Positions 8,578-19,766 of a stretch of 37,747 nt of DNA are shown here, piece after piece; the first letter of the stretch is position 1, and the number at the start of each line of letters is the position of its first letter. The position numbers and the translations under genes were made by a program. Under the pieces are notes generated by a model. That model saw only the letters and a program-made list of their open reading frames with translations, was not told where the DNA came from and did not search any database. Source of the stretch: Acidobacteriota bacterium (GTDB lineage Bacteria > Acidobacteriota > UBA4820 > DSQY01); contig JAKBES010000001.1 in NCBI GenBank assembly GCA_021833665.1, forward strand, positions 13,489 through 51,235, written 5' to 3'.

Positions 8578-10364
8578 CAGGACGGCCGGGACGGCCCCTT
8601 TGGCGTCGACTTCCTGCCTTTGGCCGCGGCCTCCTGTCTGGCCTGCACCTGCCGGTTGATGATGGCCTGCTGCCCCATGGTTAGGAGGTTGTTGGCCAGC
8701 CAGTAGAGGGTCAGGCCAGCGGGGGCCCACAGGCAGATCCAGGTGAACATGACGGGCATAAAATAGAGCAGCATCTTCTGGCTCCCTTCCATGCCCGTGG
8801 AGCTGGTCATCTTGGTTGACGCGAACATGGACAGGCCCATGAGGATCGGCGTCACGTAGTACGGATCCTGCATGGAGAGGTCGTGAATCCACCCAAAGAA
8901 CGGCGCCCCCCTGAGCTCCAGGGTCTTGGGAAGCAGGGTGAAGAGGGCGAAAAAGATGGGCATCTGCAGCAGGAGGGGCAAGCAACCGCTCATACCCCCG
9001 AGGGGATTGATGCCCTCCCGCTGATAGAGGCCCATCATTTCTTCGTTCAGCTTGGCCCGGTTGGCCATGTCCTTGGGCAGCTTCTTATACTTGGCCTTGA
9101 TGCGGTCGAGCTGGGGCTTGAGCTTCTTCATGCCCTCGCCCATTTCCTTCATCTTGACCATGGACCGCTGAGTCAGCGGGTAGAAGGCAAGCTTGATAAT
9201 GAGCGTGAGGAGAAGGATGGCCACGCCGTAGTTTCCCACCAGGCCGTGCAGGCCCTTGAGGCCCCATAGCAGGGCCGCGCAGATGGGGTTGAGGATGGCG
9301 TTGGAAAATCCATAGGAGCCCCAATCAAGGATTCTATAGAAAGAATCTCCCATGTCCCTCAATCGTCCGTATTCTTTCGGGCCGATGAAGACCTTTCCCT
9401 CCCCGGGGAATCCCACGATGAGGGAGACGGACGAATCCGAAGGGTGAATCTTTCTTTCCTCAGGGGTGAGCGCGAACGTTTCCAGCGTCACCCCGGTCAG
9501 GGGCCGGTCAGGGATAAAGATGGCCGCGAAATAGCCCGTGCTCAGTCCCGCCCAGGCGTCCCCGCCGGGGAAGGTCGTGGCCGACTCCGGCTTCGCGGAC
9601 CCGACCTTCCGGTCCCGGTCCACCTTCTTGTACCCCTCGGGCGTCACGACCGCCAGGAACTCCTGTTGGAAGTACTTGTTCTTGGCCTCCGCCTCCGTCA
9701 GAGTCCCCAGGCCCGCGCCCCAGGTAAGAGGAACGCTCTCCAGCGCTCTCCCGCCCTTCAACGCCGAGACCTGCAAGCCCAGCTCATAGCCTGAGGCGGG
9801 CAGCGTAACGGTCTTGGTTACGGCGTTGCCCTTGCCGTCCGCCCAGCTCATGCGCAGCCCGTCAGCTCCCTGGAGCCCGGGGATGTGTTCCACGTGGAAC
9901 AATGCCTCCGACACGGCCTTATCAAAGACCCCGTCCCCGGTCCTGACGGCCAACGGGTAGGCTCCCGTCACGGCCGACAGGGGGGAAACCAGGTCGTCGT
10001 TGGGCCCGCCCTTGGCCCGATACTTCTTCAGGACCGCGCTGCGCAAGATGCCGCCCTTGTTTCCGAATACCAAGCGAAGGTCATCGTTCTCCAGGGTGAA
10101 GGTCTCCTCCTTCTCCCCTTGCACCGGCACGGGATTCGCCTCGGGAGCCGCCAGCGCAGCCTGCGGAGTTTGGGCCGAGGCCTGCGGCCCCGCCGCACCC
10201 TGAGCCGACACGCCCTTGGTTGCCTGCCCCCCTTGGACCGGCGCGGCCGGCGGAGCCTTGCTCCGCATGAAGTAGGTGCTGCCGCCGAAGACGACGGCCA
10301 TGAGGATCATGGCCCAGATGAGGCGCTTGAAGCTCTGCGGATCTTCCTGACCCAGCTGTTCCAT
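8577..10364 (-). CDS. yidC: Membrane protein insertase YidC (Oxa1 family)
   Basis: A 595-aa Gram-negative-type YidC. One N-terminal membrane segment (about residues 17-33) is followed by a Pro/Ala/Gln-rich linker and a large periplasmic beta domain up to about 340. The conserved Oxa1 core has five membrane segments; its motifs include YGVAILLLTLIIKLAFYPLT, GCLPLLLQMPIFFALF and APAGLTLYWLANN. It inserts membrane proteins alone or with SecYEG-SecDF-YajC, and secDF and yajC are also in this window. I start at ATG 10364, two bases after the yidD stop with GGGAG upstream; an earlier in-frame start at 10430 would overlap yidD. The coding sequence contains a perfect parS palindrome at 9886-9901, which encodes LFHVEH in the periplasmic domain. 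Confidence 0.96.
   Translation of the reverse strand: MEQLGQEDPQSFKRLIWAMILMAVVFGGSTYFMRSKAPPAAPVQGGQATKGVSAQGAAGPQASAQTPQAALAAPEANPVPVQGEKEETFTLENDDLRLVFGNKGGILRSAVLKKYRAKGGPNDDLVSPLSAVTGAYPLAVRTGDGVFDKAVSEALFHVEHIPGLQGADGLRMSWADGKGNAVTKTVTLPASGYELGLQVSALKGGRALESVPLTWGAGLGTLTEAEAKNKYFQQEFLAVVTPEGYKKVDRDRKVGSAKPESATTFPGGDAWAGLSTGYFAAIFIPDRPLTGVTLETFALTPEERKIHPSDSSVSLIVGFPGEGKVFIGPKEYGRLRDMGDSFYRILDWGSYGFSNAILNPICAALLWGLKGLHGLVGNYGVAILLLTLIIKLAFYPLTQRSMVKMKEMGEGMKKLKPQLDRIKAKYKKLPKDMANRAKLNEEMMGLYQREGINPLGGMSGCLPLLLQMPIFFALFTLLPKTLELRGAPFFGWIHDLSMQDPYYVTPILMGLSMFASTKMTSSTGMEGSQKMLLYFMPVMFTWICLWAPAGLTLYWLANNLLTMGQQAIINRQVQARQEAAAKGRKSTPKGPSRPS
9886..9901. other. parS centromere site 2 (inside yidC)
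   Basis: A second perfect copy of TGTTCCACGTGGAACA, identical in all 16 bases to the site at 4790 and 5.1 kb from it. It is embedded in the periplasmic-domain codons of yidC. Confidence 0.92.
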
Positions 10365-10366
10365 CC

Positions 10367-10597
10367 TCAACTCCCTTCGCCACCCGCCTTGGGGACCGGG
10401 TCGTAGCCGCCTTCGAACCAGGGATTGCACCTAAGCAGGCGCTTCAACCCCATCCAGCCCCCGCGCATCAACCCATACCGCTCCACCGCCTCGTACGTGT
10501 AATGCGAGCAGGAAGGATAGAACCTGCACGCGCTGCCCAGAAGCGGGCTCAGGGTCCACTGATACGCCTTGATCAGCCACAGCACCAAGCGCCTCAC
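10367..10597 (-). CDS. yidD: Membrane protein insertion efficiency factor YidD
   Basis: A 76-aa member of the YidD family of short, amphipathic, membrane-associated proteins that help YidC-dependent insertion. The signature [19 protein letters not shown] starts at Cys24 with the second Cys at 30. It is followed by the [17 protein letters not shown] ending that defines the family. The GTG start at 10597 overlaps the rnpA stop as GTGA and has GGGAGGGG eight bases upstream. Translating from further upstream in the same frame only adds sequence that shadows rnpA. It lies between rnpA and yidC, the standard position. Confidence 0.95.
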   Translation of the reverse strand: MRRLVLWLIKAYQWTLSPLLGSACRFYPSCSHYTYEAVERYGLMRGGWMGLKRLLRCNPWFEGGYDPVPKAGGEGS

Positions 10598-10977
10598 GAG
10601 AGGTACCCCTCCCGCCCGATTCGCCCGGCCACGTCCAGGAAGTGCCGGAGAACGTCTTCCAAGGTCACTCCCGCCGCGCTTCGCTTGGCGTTCACCACCA
10701 CGACGCACCCTTCCGGGAAGCGGCCCCGCGTCTGTCTGAAGGCCTCACGGATGAGACGCTTGATGCGGTTCCGCTCCACCGCGTCTCCCACCACTTTGGG
10801 CACCGTGCACCCTAGCCTGCGCCTCGGCCCTTCCCCCGGGCAAGCATAAAACACGAGCCGCGCGGTGTACATGGGCGCGGCCCGCTTGTAGACCGATTTG
10901 TACTCCGGCCGCTTTCGGACCTTGTCGTCTTTCCGAAAAGGCCCGGTCGGAGGGGTTACGCCGGCGTGAGCCGCCAT
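10594..10977 (-). CDS. rnpA: Ribonuclease P protein component
   Basis: A 127-aa protein subunit of RNase P, which with the catalytic RNA removes 5' leaders from tRNA precursors. The hallmark RNR motif is present as [13 protein letters not shown] from residue 69, preceded by [13 protein letters not shown], where Pro replaces the more usual Ser of VSKK. The N-terminal part [17 protein letters not shown] fits the family. The ATG at 10977 is the only usable start codon before that region, which places the first 22 bases of rnpA inside rpmH in another frame. The stop overlaps yidD. The catalytic RNA gene is not in this window. Confidence 0.94.
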   Translation of the reverse strand: MAAHAGVTPPTGPFRKDDKVRKRPEYKSVYKRAAPMYTARLVFYACPGEGPRRRLGCTVPKVVGDAVERNRIKRLIREAFRQTRGRFPEGCVVVVNAKRSAAGVTLEDVLRHFLDVAGRIGREGYLS

Positions 10978-11093
10978 CGCCCCTTGGCGCGCCTGCGCGC
11001 GAGCACCTCGCGGCCGCCCTTGGTGGCCATGCGGGCGCGGAACCCGTGCGTTTTTGCCCTGCGGTGCCGGTTGGGCTGAAAGGTTCTCTTCAT
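10956..11093 (-). CDS. rpmH: Large ribosomal subunit protein bL34
   Basis: A 45-aa basic protein beginning [20 protein letters not shown] and continuing through [16 protein letters not shown] to a RLTPA end, the complete bL34 sequence pattern. bL34 is a small protein of the 50S subunit buried in 23S rRNA. The ATG at 11093 has AAGGAAG five to eight bases upstream. The gene lies only 37 bp after the stop of atpC with no terminator between them, so atp transcripts probably read into it. Its last 22 bases overlap the start of rnpA. Confidence 0.96.
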   Translation of the reverse strand: MKRTFQPNRHRRAKTHGFRARMATKGGREVLARRRAKGRWRLTPA

Positions 11094-11130
11094 AGAATCA
11101 CTTCCTTAAAAAGGTTCGGTGGTTACGGAA

Positions 11131-11559
11131 CTACCTGGGCAGGGGCGCCGCCTTCGCCGCCACCTGCATTCGCACGAGGGCCTGCTCCAGCGAAATCTGC
11201 GCCGAGAGGAAGTCCGCGTCCGGGTGTTTCAACCTGCTCTCCGCCACATCGCGCGCCTCGCGAGCCGCGGCCACATCAATGTCCTCCGGCTGCTCCGCGA
11301 TATCCGCCAGCACCGTGACCCGGTCCGGCAGGACCTCAACGAAGCCCCAGGATACAAACAAGTACTTTACGGTGCCGCCGAACCGGTACCTGATCTCGCC
11401 GATCTTCAGGGCAGTCAACAGCGGGGTGTGCCCCGGAAGAATGCCCAGGTACCCTTCTACACCCGGAAGGGTCACCTCGTCCACCTGCTGGTTCACGAGG
11501 CTCCGCTCTGGGGTCACGATGATCAGTTCAATAGCCTTGGGGAGCTCGAAAGTCGCCAT
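11131..11559 (-). CDS. atpC: F1F0 ATP synthase epsilon subunit
   Basis: A 142-aa epsilon subunit of F1. The N-terminal beta-barrel includes VTPERSLVNQQVDEVTLPGVEGYLGILPGHTPL, the conserved PGxEGxxGILPGHxP pattern near residues 32-45. The rest is the C-terminal helical hairpin that can inhibit rotation. It is part of the central stalk and contacts gamma and the c-ring. Start ATG 11559 lies 11 bp after atpD with GGACGGAG upstream. It is the last gene of the atp cluster and is followed directly by rpmH. Confidence 0.96.
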   Translation of the reverse strand: MATFELPKAIELIIVTPERSLVNQQVDEVTLPGVEGYLGILPGHTPLLTALKIGEIRYRFGGTVKYLFVSWGFVEVLPDRVTVLADIAEQPEDIDVAAAREARDVAESRLKHPDADFLSAQISLEQALVRMQVAAKAAPLPR

Positions 11560-11570
11560 GGGCTCCGTCC

Positions 11571-13888
<2,318 letters not shown>

Positions 13889-13891
13889 GGC

Positions 13892-15412
<1,521 letters not shown>

Positions 15413-15418
15413 CTCTTC

Positions 15419-15952
15419 CTACCCCTTCACGAGGTCCTGGCGCAGGGCCTTCAGCGCCCCTGCCACGGTTCCGTCGTAGACGGTGGATCCCAGCCGGAGC
15501 TCCACACCCCCGAGGAGGGCCGGCGACACGCCCGGTTCAAGCTCGACGCGGCGGCCCAATACTTTGCCCAGGCGAGCCGCCAAGTCTGTCCTGGTCACCT
15601 CTTTCATGGGACGGGCGGTTCGGACCCGTGCCCGGACCACGCCGTGTTTCTCATCCACCAAGCCGCGGAAGGCGTCCGCCAGGTCGCCCCACTCGCGGAT
15701 GCGGCGGTTGGCCACGACCATCTGCACAAACCGCTCCGAAACCGGCTCAAACCCCGCCTTCTTGCACAAGTCCTTGAGGAAGCTCTCCTTGAGGGAGCTT
15801 GGGATTCCAGGGTTCTCGACGGCCCCCCGAAGGGCGGGCACGCCGGCCACCCACTGGCCGAACGATTCCAGGTCCGACAAGACCTTGTCCGCACTCGCAT
15901 CCCCGAGGCCCTTCATGAGGACCTGGGCGTAGCGCTTAGCCCTGGCGCTCAT
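15419..15952 (-). CDS. atpH: F1F0 ATP synthase delta subunit
   Basis: A 177-aa delta/OSCP subunit that joins the peripheral stalk to the top of F1. It begins MSARAKRYAQVLMKGLG, a typical A-x-RYA-x-AL start. It ends in the conserved GGVELRLGSTVYDGTVAGALKALR segment near residues 147-170. ATG 15952 is preceded by GGAGG at six bases and overlaps the end of atpF by 17 bases. The frame is open for 17 more codons upstream but those shadow atpF. Confidence 0.95.
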   Translation of the reverse strand: MSARAKRYAQVLMKGLGDASADKVLSDLESFGQWVAGVPALRGAVENPGIPSSLKESFLKDLCKKAGFEPVSERFVQMVVANRRIREWGDLADAFRGLVDEKHGVVRARVRTARPMKEVTRTDLAARLGKVLGRRVELEPGVSPALLGGVELRLGSTVYDGTVAGALKALRQDLVKG

Positions 15953-16553
15953 GGGCTTCCTCCTCCATCTCCGAAAGGAACCGTCCGCGGAGCCTGTCCT
16001 CATCCGCGTCCGTCACCGCTTTGGCCAAGATGTCCCTGGCCGCCGCCACGGCGCTGTCCGCCGCGTAGGTCCGCAAATCACGGCGGGCCTCCGTGAGCCG
16101 GCGCTCGATCTCGTCCCTGGTTTCCTGCTGGATGCGCGCTCGGGCCTGTTCGGCCTCAACCTGCACGCGTTGCTGGTCAACCTCGGCCTGCTGCTTGGCC
16201 GCAGTCTCGATGGCGGAGACTTCATCCTGGAGCCGTTCCATCTTGGCTTCGACTTCCTTCAGGCGCTGCGTGGCCTCCTCCTTCTCCCGCACGGCCCGCT
16301 CCAGGAGGTCTTGAATCTCCTTGGCACGCCCTTGGAAGAACTGCGGCGCGGGCCTCCGAAGGAGGTACACGAAGAGCCCAATCACCAGGAGAAGGTTGAT
16401 GATCTGCCAGACGATCATGGGGACGCCCCAGATGGGGTCCACCCAACCGGGGGCATGTTCCACGGCACCCTCGGCGGCCTTTTCGGCCTCCTGAGCCAGC
16501 ATCGCCGCGCCCGGCAAGAGCAGCGCGAAGGCCGCGCCCACCCGGCGCCTCAC
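15936..16553 (-). CDS. atpF: F1F0 ATP synthase b subunit with N-terminal signal-like segment
   Basis: A 205-aa peripheral-stalk subunit. It begins with a hydrophobic signal-like stretch (residues 3-20) and a short acidic segment. A membrane span, MIVWQIINLLLVIGLFVYLL, covers about 46-65, and a long charged coiled coil then runs to the C-terminus. This signal-plus-span arrangement is seen in b subunits of several deep-branching Gram-negative groups. The GTG start at 16553 overlaps the preceding b' gene as GTGA. The pairing with a second b-type subunit implies a b/b' heterodimer stalk. Confidence 0.92.
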   Translation of the reverse strand: MRRRVGAAFALLLPGAAMLAQEAEKAAEGAVEHAPGWVDPIWGVPMIVWQIINLLLVIGLFVYLLRRPAPQFFQGRAKEIQDLLERAVREKEEATQRLKEVEAKMERLQDEVSAIETAAKQQAEVDQQRVQVEAEQARARIQQETRDEIERRLTEARRDLRTYAADSAVAAARDILAKAVTDADEDRLRGRFLSEMEEEAHERQG

Positions 16554-16993
16554 GGGGCCACCTCGCGGCCGAGGATCTTGGAGGTCATGATCTTCACGAG
16601 GTCGGGGGTCGTGGCGTCCAATTCTCTCTTGATGGCTTCCGTGCTCACTTTGAGCTCCGCCTCGGTCTTGCGAATCTCCGCGTCCATCTCGGCCTTCATG
16701 GCACCCAGGACCTGGGAACGGTACGCGTAGGCTTGGCCGCGCGCCTCTTCCTTGATGTGCGTGCCCTTGCGGTGGGCCTCCAGCACGGCCTGCTCGTAAT
16801 CGGCGAACCGCTGTTTCAGGGACTCGCGGGACTGCTCGGAGAGAGCCCCAGCCTCGCGGATCCTGCCTTTGCGGTCATCCAGAACCCGCAGGACGGGCCG
16901 GAAGAGGACGCGGTTGAGCAAGAATCCGTAGACCAGGATCATGGCCATGAGGATAGGGATATGCCACAGGTTTTTGACGATCTCTTCAAGCAC
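16550..16993 (-). CDS. F1F0 ATP synthase second b-type (b') subunit
   Basis: A 147-aa b-type stalk subunit, first gene of the cluster. One membrane span lies at about residues 11-30 (IPILMAMILVYGFLLNRVLF). It is followed by RPVLRVLDDRKGRI, the conserved post-membrane segment of b/b' subunits, and a charged helix. The start is GTG 16993 with GGGAG eight bases upstream. It is about 40 bases downstream of the predicted start site of the promoter at 17039-17067. No atpI, atpB or atpE precede it, so the a and c subunits must be encoded elsewhere. Confidence 0.93.
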   Translation of the reverse strand: MLEEIVKNLWHIPILMAMILVYGFLLNRVLFRPVLRVLDDRKGRIREAGALSEQSRESLKQRFADYEQAVLEAHRKGTHIKEEARGQAYAYRSQVLGAMKAEMDAEIRKTEAELKVSTEAIKRELDATTPDLVKIMTSKILGREVAP

Positions 16994-17038
16994 GGTCAGA
17001 TCTCCCGAACGGAACCCCGTTCATAAGGAAGATGATAG

Positions 17039-17067
17039 ACATTATCAGATTTCTCCTATCCGGTCAA
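17039..17067 (-). promoter_or_regulatory. Sigma70-type promoter of the atp-rpmH-par block
   Basis: On the minus strand a -35 TTGACC (17067-17062) and a -10 TAATGT (17044-17039) are separated by 17 bases. The predicted start near 17032 leaves a leader of about 40 bases before the GTG at 16993. No other promoter of similar quality was noticed down to 1324, although internal ones are possible. Confidence 0.75.
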
Positions 17068-17115
17068 GGCTTTGTAGAACAAGTCTTGGCCTTTTTGCGA
17101 GAAAACCCTCTCCGT

Positions 17116-17145
17116 TTGACCTTCGCTCCCTCCATCCGTTACACT
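17116..17145 (+). promoter_or_regulatory. Sigma70-type promoter of the tRNA-Val gene
   Basis: A -35 TTGACC (17116-17121) and a -10 TACACT (17140-17145) with an 18-base spacer end 12 bases before the mature 5' end of the tRNA at 17158. It is back to back with the atp promoter. Confidence 0.75.
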
Positions 17146-17157
17146 GCGCGGGCTTCC

Positions 17158-17232
17158 GGGCGGTTAGCTCAGCGGAAGAGCGCCTGCCTTACACGCAGGA
17201 TGTCGGGGGTTCGAATCCCTCACCGCCCACCA
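17158..17232 (+). tRNA. tRNA-Val (anticodon UAC)
   Basis: A complete cloverleaf can be drawn. The acceptor GGGCGGU (17158-17164) pairs with ACCGCCC (17222-17228). The D arm is GCTC/GAGC, the anticodon stem is CCTGC/GCAGG (17183-17187 and 17195-17199), and the T arm has the loop TTCGAAT. The anticodon loop CTTACAC gives UAC at 17190-17192, reading valine GUA/GUG codons. The discriminator is A17229, and the CCA end is encoded at 17230-17232. It stands alone, with its own promoter, between the atp promoter and the ThiS-like gene on the opposite strand. Confidence 0.97.
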
Positions 17233-17334
17233 TCCGCACACGACGGCCCCCAGGCCGTAACCCGCCCGCATCCTCACGAACTTTTGCGTTCTTATCCCCC
17301 CGCCCCCGTTCACTCGCTTGTCCGATCTACCCTT

Positions 17335-17535
17335 TCATCCACCGCCCACGAACTGGACGACCTCCAGGCGGTCACCCTCGGCAAGAACGGTGTCCGAAAA
17401 CCGCTCCCTAGAGACGATGGCTCCGTTGCGCTCCACGGCCACGCGCGCCGCGGAAAGACCGAGGGCCTGGAGAAGCTCATCCACGGCCATCCCCTCGGGG
17501 CATTCCCGCTCTTGGCCGTTGAGGCGCACCGTCAT
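17335..17535 (-). CDS. thiS: ThiS/MoaD-like sulfur-carrier protein
   Basis: A 66-aa beta-grasp ubiquitin-like protein. It begins MTVRLNGQERECPEGMAVDEL, contains RVAVERNGAIVSR in the middle (the typical VAVNxxxVxR strand) and ends FVGGG. The C-terminal Gly-Gly is the thiocarboxylation site that carries sulfur to the thiazole synthase ThiG in thiamine synthesis. ATG 17535 overlaps the stop of the upstream gene by one base (TGATG), so it is translationally coupled to it. No thiF, thiG or other thiamine gene is nearby. It could therefore serve thiamine from a distance or feed another sulfur-transfer pathway; the assignment to thiamine is inference. Confidence 0.85.
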   Translation of the reverse strand: MTVRLNGQERECPEGMAVDELLQALGLSAARVAVERNGAIVSRERFSDTVLAEGDRLEVVQFVGGG

Positions 17536-18179
17536 CACGGCGCCCTCTTGGCCACCAGCGCCTTGTGCTGGTAGGCGCCCTTGGCGTGGGTCACCTCCGT
17601 GAGGATCACGGCGTTCTCGGCCACGGCCGGCACCAGGAACTCGGCGGAGCACAGGCCCTGGCCGTCGGTCCGCCCGTCGAAGAGGTCCTGGGTCTGCCCG
17701 CTTGTGGAGGTGAGCCTCACCGTGACGCGGGCACCCGCAAGGGCCGTCTTGCTGATGTCGGTGGCGGCCTTGACCTTGATCCAGGCTCGTTCTCCCGCCA
17801 CGGGCTGTTGCTGGTCGAGGATGGCGACGGCAAGCTTCTCCCCTTCCGCCTCGCTGGTAAGGTAGTCCAGGATCACCTCGTCCAGGCTTCTCGATGACAC
17901 GAGGCCGGCGCCGAAGGCCTCCTCGGGCTCCCGGGCGTACTTGCCCAGCTTGATGTCCACCACCACGCGCCGGTGCTGTTGCTCCAGCCGGGCCATGAGC
18001 TTGGGCTCGTCGTATCCCTCCTGAAGGAGGTCTTCGTAGGAGCTCTTCTTGGAGGATAGGATTTCCCCCCCCGCGTAGATGAGGGTCTCGATGACCGGGT
18101 TGTTCTTGCCCCGGTCCTCGGTCTGGACGTGGTAGACCTTGCCCTTGTAGGTGACGTCCTGGTTGAATCCCGTGATCAT
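17535..18179 (-). CDS. Uncharacterised protein with N-terminal conserved domain and C-terminal Ig-like domain
   Basis: A 214-aa protein I cannot assign to a named function. The N-terminal 85 residues start MITGFNQDVTYKGKVYHVQTEDRG and look like a compact conserved domain known to me only as hypothetical. A short linker and a helical patch (SLDEVILDYL) follow. The C-terminal hundred residues (from about KLAVAILDQ to ALVAKRAP) have the alternating strand pattern of an Ig-like or carboxypeptidase-regulatory-like beta-sandwich, including GARVTVRLTSTSGQ and TDGQGLCSAEF. There is no signal peptide or membrane segment, so the Ig-like part would be cytoplasmic unless exported by another route. It is translationally coupled to the ThiS-like gene and starts 107 bp after tnaA; that gap holds only a weak GC-rich hairpin without a T-run. 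Confidence 0.8.
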   Translation of the reverse strand: MITGFNQDVTYKGKVYHVQTEDRGKNNPVIETLIYAGGEILSSKKSSYEDLLQEGYDEPKLMARLEQQHRRVVVDIKLGKYAREPEEAFGAGLVSSRSLDEVILDYLTSEAEGEKLAVAILDQQQPVAGERAWIKVKAATDISKTALAGARVTVRLTSTSGQTQDLFDGRTDGQGLCSAEFLVPAVAENAVILTEVTHAKGAYQHKALVAKRAP

Positions 18180-18286
18180 GCGCCCTTCACTTCCCCCAGT
18201 TGTACAGCATAAGCAACAAACGGCTCCGGCTCAAGGGGGCGGGCGCGCAAAGGCCCGCTCTCCCTCTGTTGGCCGGCGGCGGCGCT

Positions 18287-19660
18287 TCAGGTCAGGGGAG
18301 CCAGCCGCGCGGAAAAGTGACGGAGGAAGGGCGGCTCCTCCACGATGCGGTAGCCGCCGTAGGTCCCTTTCCGCCGCATGATCTCACCCGCCACTTCGGC
18401 CACGTAGCCAAGGTGGTTGTCGGTATAGACCCGGCGAGGCACGGCGAGCCGGACCAGTTCCAGGTCCGCCCCTTGGAAGGTCCCGTCGGACATCGTTCGG
18501 CCGAACATGAGGGAGCCGATCTCCACGCCGCGCACGCCTCCTTCGGCGTAAAGAGCTACCGTGAGGCTCTGGGCCGGAAGGCCCTCGGGGGCGATGTGCG
18601 GAAAGGCGCCGCGGGCGTCGAGGTACACCGCGTGCCCCCCCGTGGGTTCAAGGATGGGCATCCCGGCCGCCTTGAGCGCCTCCCCGAATCGCGCCACCTG
18701 CCCGATGCGCGCCGCGAGGTAGGCTTCGTCCTGGACCTCTTCAAGGCCCGTCGCCAGCGCCTCCAGATCGCGCCCGGCCAGGCCGCCGTACGTGGGAAAC
18801 CCCTCACGCAGAATGAGGGCGCTCTTCAGCCGCACGGCCAAGGCGCCATCCCTGAGCGCCAGGAAGCCTCCGATGTTGCCCAGGCCGTCCTTCTTGGCGC
18901 TCATGGTGGCCCCGTCAGCGCAGGCGAACATGGCCCGGGCGATCTCGCCCACGGTCATGGCCTTGCAGGCTTCTTCACGCTGCTGGATGAACCAGGCGTT
19001 CTCGGCGAACCGGCAGGCGTCCAGGAAGAAGGGTACGCCGTGGGCCCGGCAGAGGGCCGACGCACCCCGGATGTTTTCCAGGGATACGGGCTGCCCGCCT
19101 CCCGTGTTGTTGGTGACCGTGAGCATGCAGAGGGGGACCTTCTCCCGCCCCTTGGCCTTGAGCAAGGCTTCCAGGCGGTCCAGATCCATATTTCCCTTGA
19201 AGGGCAGGCGGGCGTGGAGGTCGTGGCCCTCGGGAACCACCAGGTCCACGGCCTCGGCGCCGAAGAACTCAATGTTGGCCCGGGTCGTATCGAAGTGGCT
19301 GTTGCTCGGGATCACTAGGCCCGGCTTGGAGATCTCCGAGAAGAGGATATTCTCGGCCGCACGCCCCTGGTGCGTGGGCAGCACGTGCTCCATGCCCGTG
19401 ATGCCCTTCACCACGTCGTAAAAGCGAAACCACGAGCGGGCCTGGGCGTAGGACTCGTCCCCCCGCATGAGCGCTGACCACTGGCGGTCGCTCATGGCTC
19501 CGGTCCCCGAATCGGTGAGGAGGTCGATGAAGACCGCCTCCGCGGGGACGAGGAAGAGGTTGTACCCCGCCTGTTCGAGGAGGCGCAGGCGCTCTTCCCT
19601 TGAGGTCTGGCGGATCGCCTCAACCATTTTGATGCGGTACGGCTCCGGATTGTGCTGCAT
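18287..19660 (-). CDS. tnaA: Tryptophanase (tryptophan indole-lyase)
   Basis: A 457-aa PLP-dependent beta-eliminating lyase that splits L-tryptophan into indole, pyruvate and ammonia. The PLP lysine is K257 in MSAKKDGLGN. Tyrosine phenol-lyase and tryptophanase are very similar, but three positions distinguish them, and all three are of the tryptophanase type here. D124 is in SHFDTTR (Thr in the phenol-lyase), I381 is in GVEIGS (Arg in the phenol-lyase), and H448 is in FLRHFS (Phe in the phenol-lyase). ATG 19660 is preceded by AGGGGGG. It lies 106 bp after uvrA on the same strand. No tnaC-like leader peptide or tnaB permease gene is present. It would allow use of tryptophan as carbon and nitrogen source and release of indole as a signal. 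Confidence 0.92.
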   Translation of the reverse strand: MQHNPEPYRIKMVEAIRQTSREERLRLLEQAGYNLFLVPAEAVFIDLLTDSGTGAMSDRQWSALMRGDESYAQARSWFRFYDVVKGITGMEHVLPTHQGRAAENILFSEISKPGLVIPSNSHFDTTRANIEFFGAEAVDLVVPEGHDLHARLPFKGNMDLDRLEALLKAKGREKVPLCMLTVTNNTGGGQPVSLENIRGASALCRAHGVPFFLDACRFAENAWFIQQREEACKAMTVGEIARAMFACADGATMSAKKDGLGNIGGFLALRDGALAVRLKSALILREGFPTYGGLAGRDLEALATGLEEVQDEAYLAARIGQVARFGEALKAAGMPILEPTGGHAVYLDARGAFPHIAPEGLPAQSLTVALYAEGGVRGVEIGSLMFGRTMSDGTFQGADLELVRLAVPRRVYTDNHLGYVAEVAGEIMRRKGTYGGYRIVEEPPFLRHFSARLAPLT

Positions 19661-19766
19661 GGATCACCCCCCTGTAACTTCTGGCTGGAACCCTGGTGGA
19701 TGGGGAGCCCGGGGCACAGCCTACCGCCGCCAGGGCGAATCCGGCCTTCCCCGTCCCGTCCCCGTT

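Noticed and set aside
17241-17258. Hairpin ACGGCC/GGCCGT after the tRNA-Val gene as terminator
   Set aside because: The stem is only 6 bp and no T-run follows on either strand.
18245-18270. GC-rich hairpin between tnaA and the uncharacterised gene as terminator
   Set aside because: The stem GCGGGC/GCCCGC has no following T-run, and the genes are co-oriented with a short gap, so read-through is more likely.
19661-19766. tnaC-like leader peptide before tnaA
   Set aside because: No ATG-initiated short frame with a Trp codon and ribosome site was found in the 106-bp gap.
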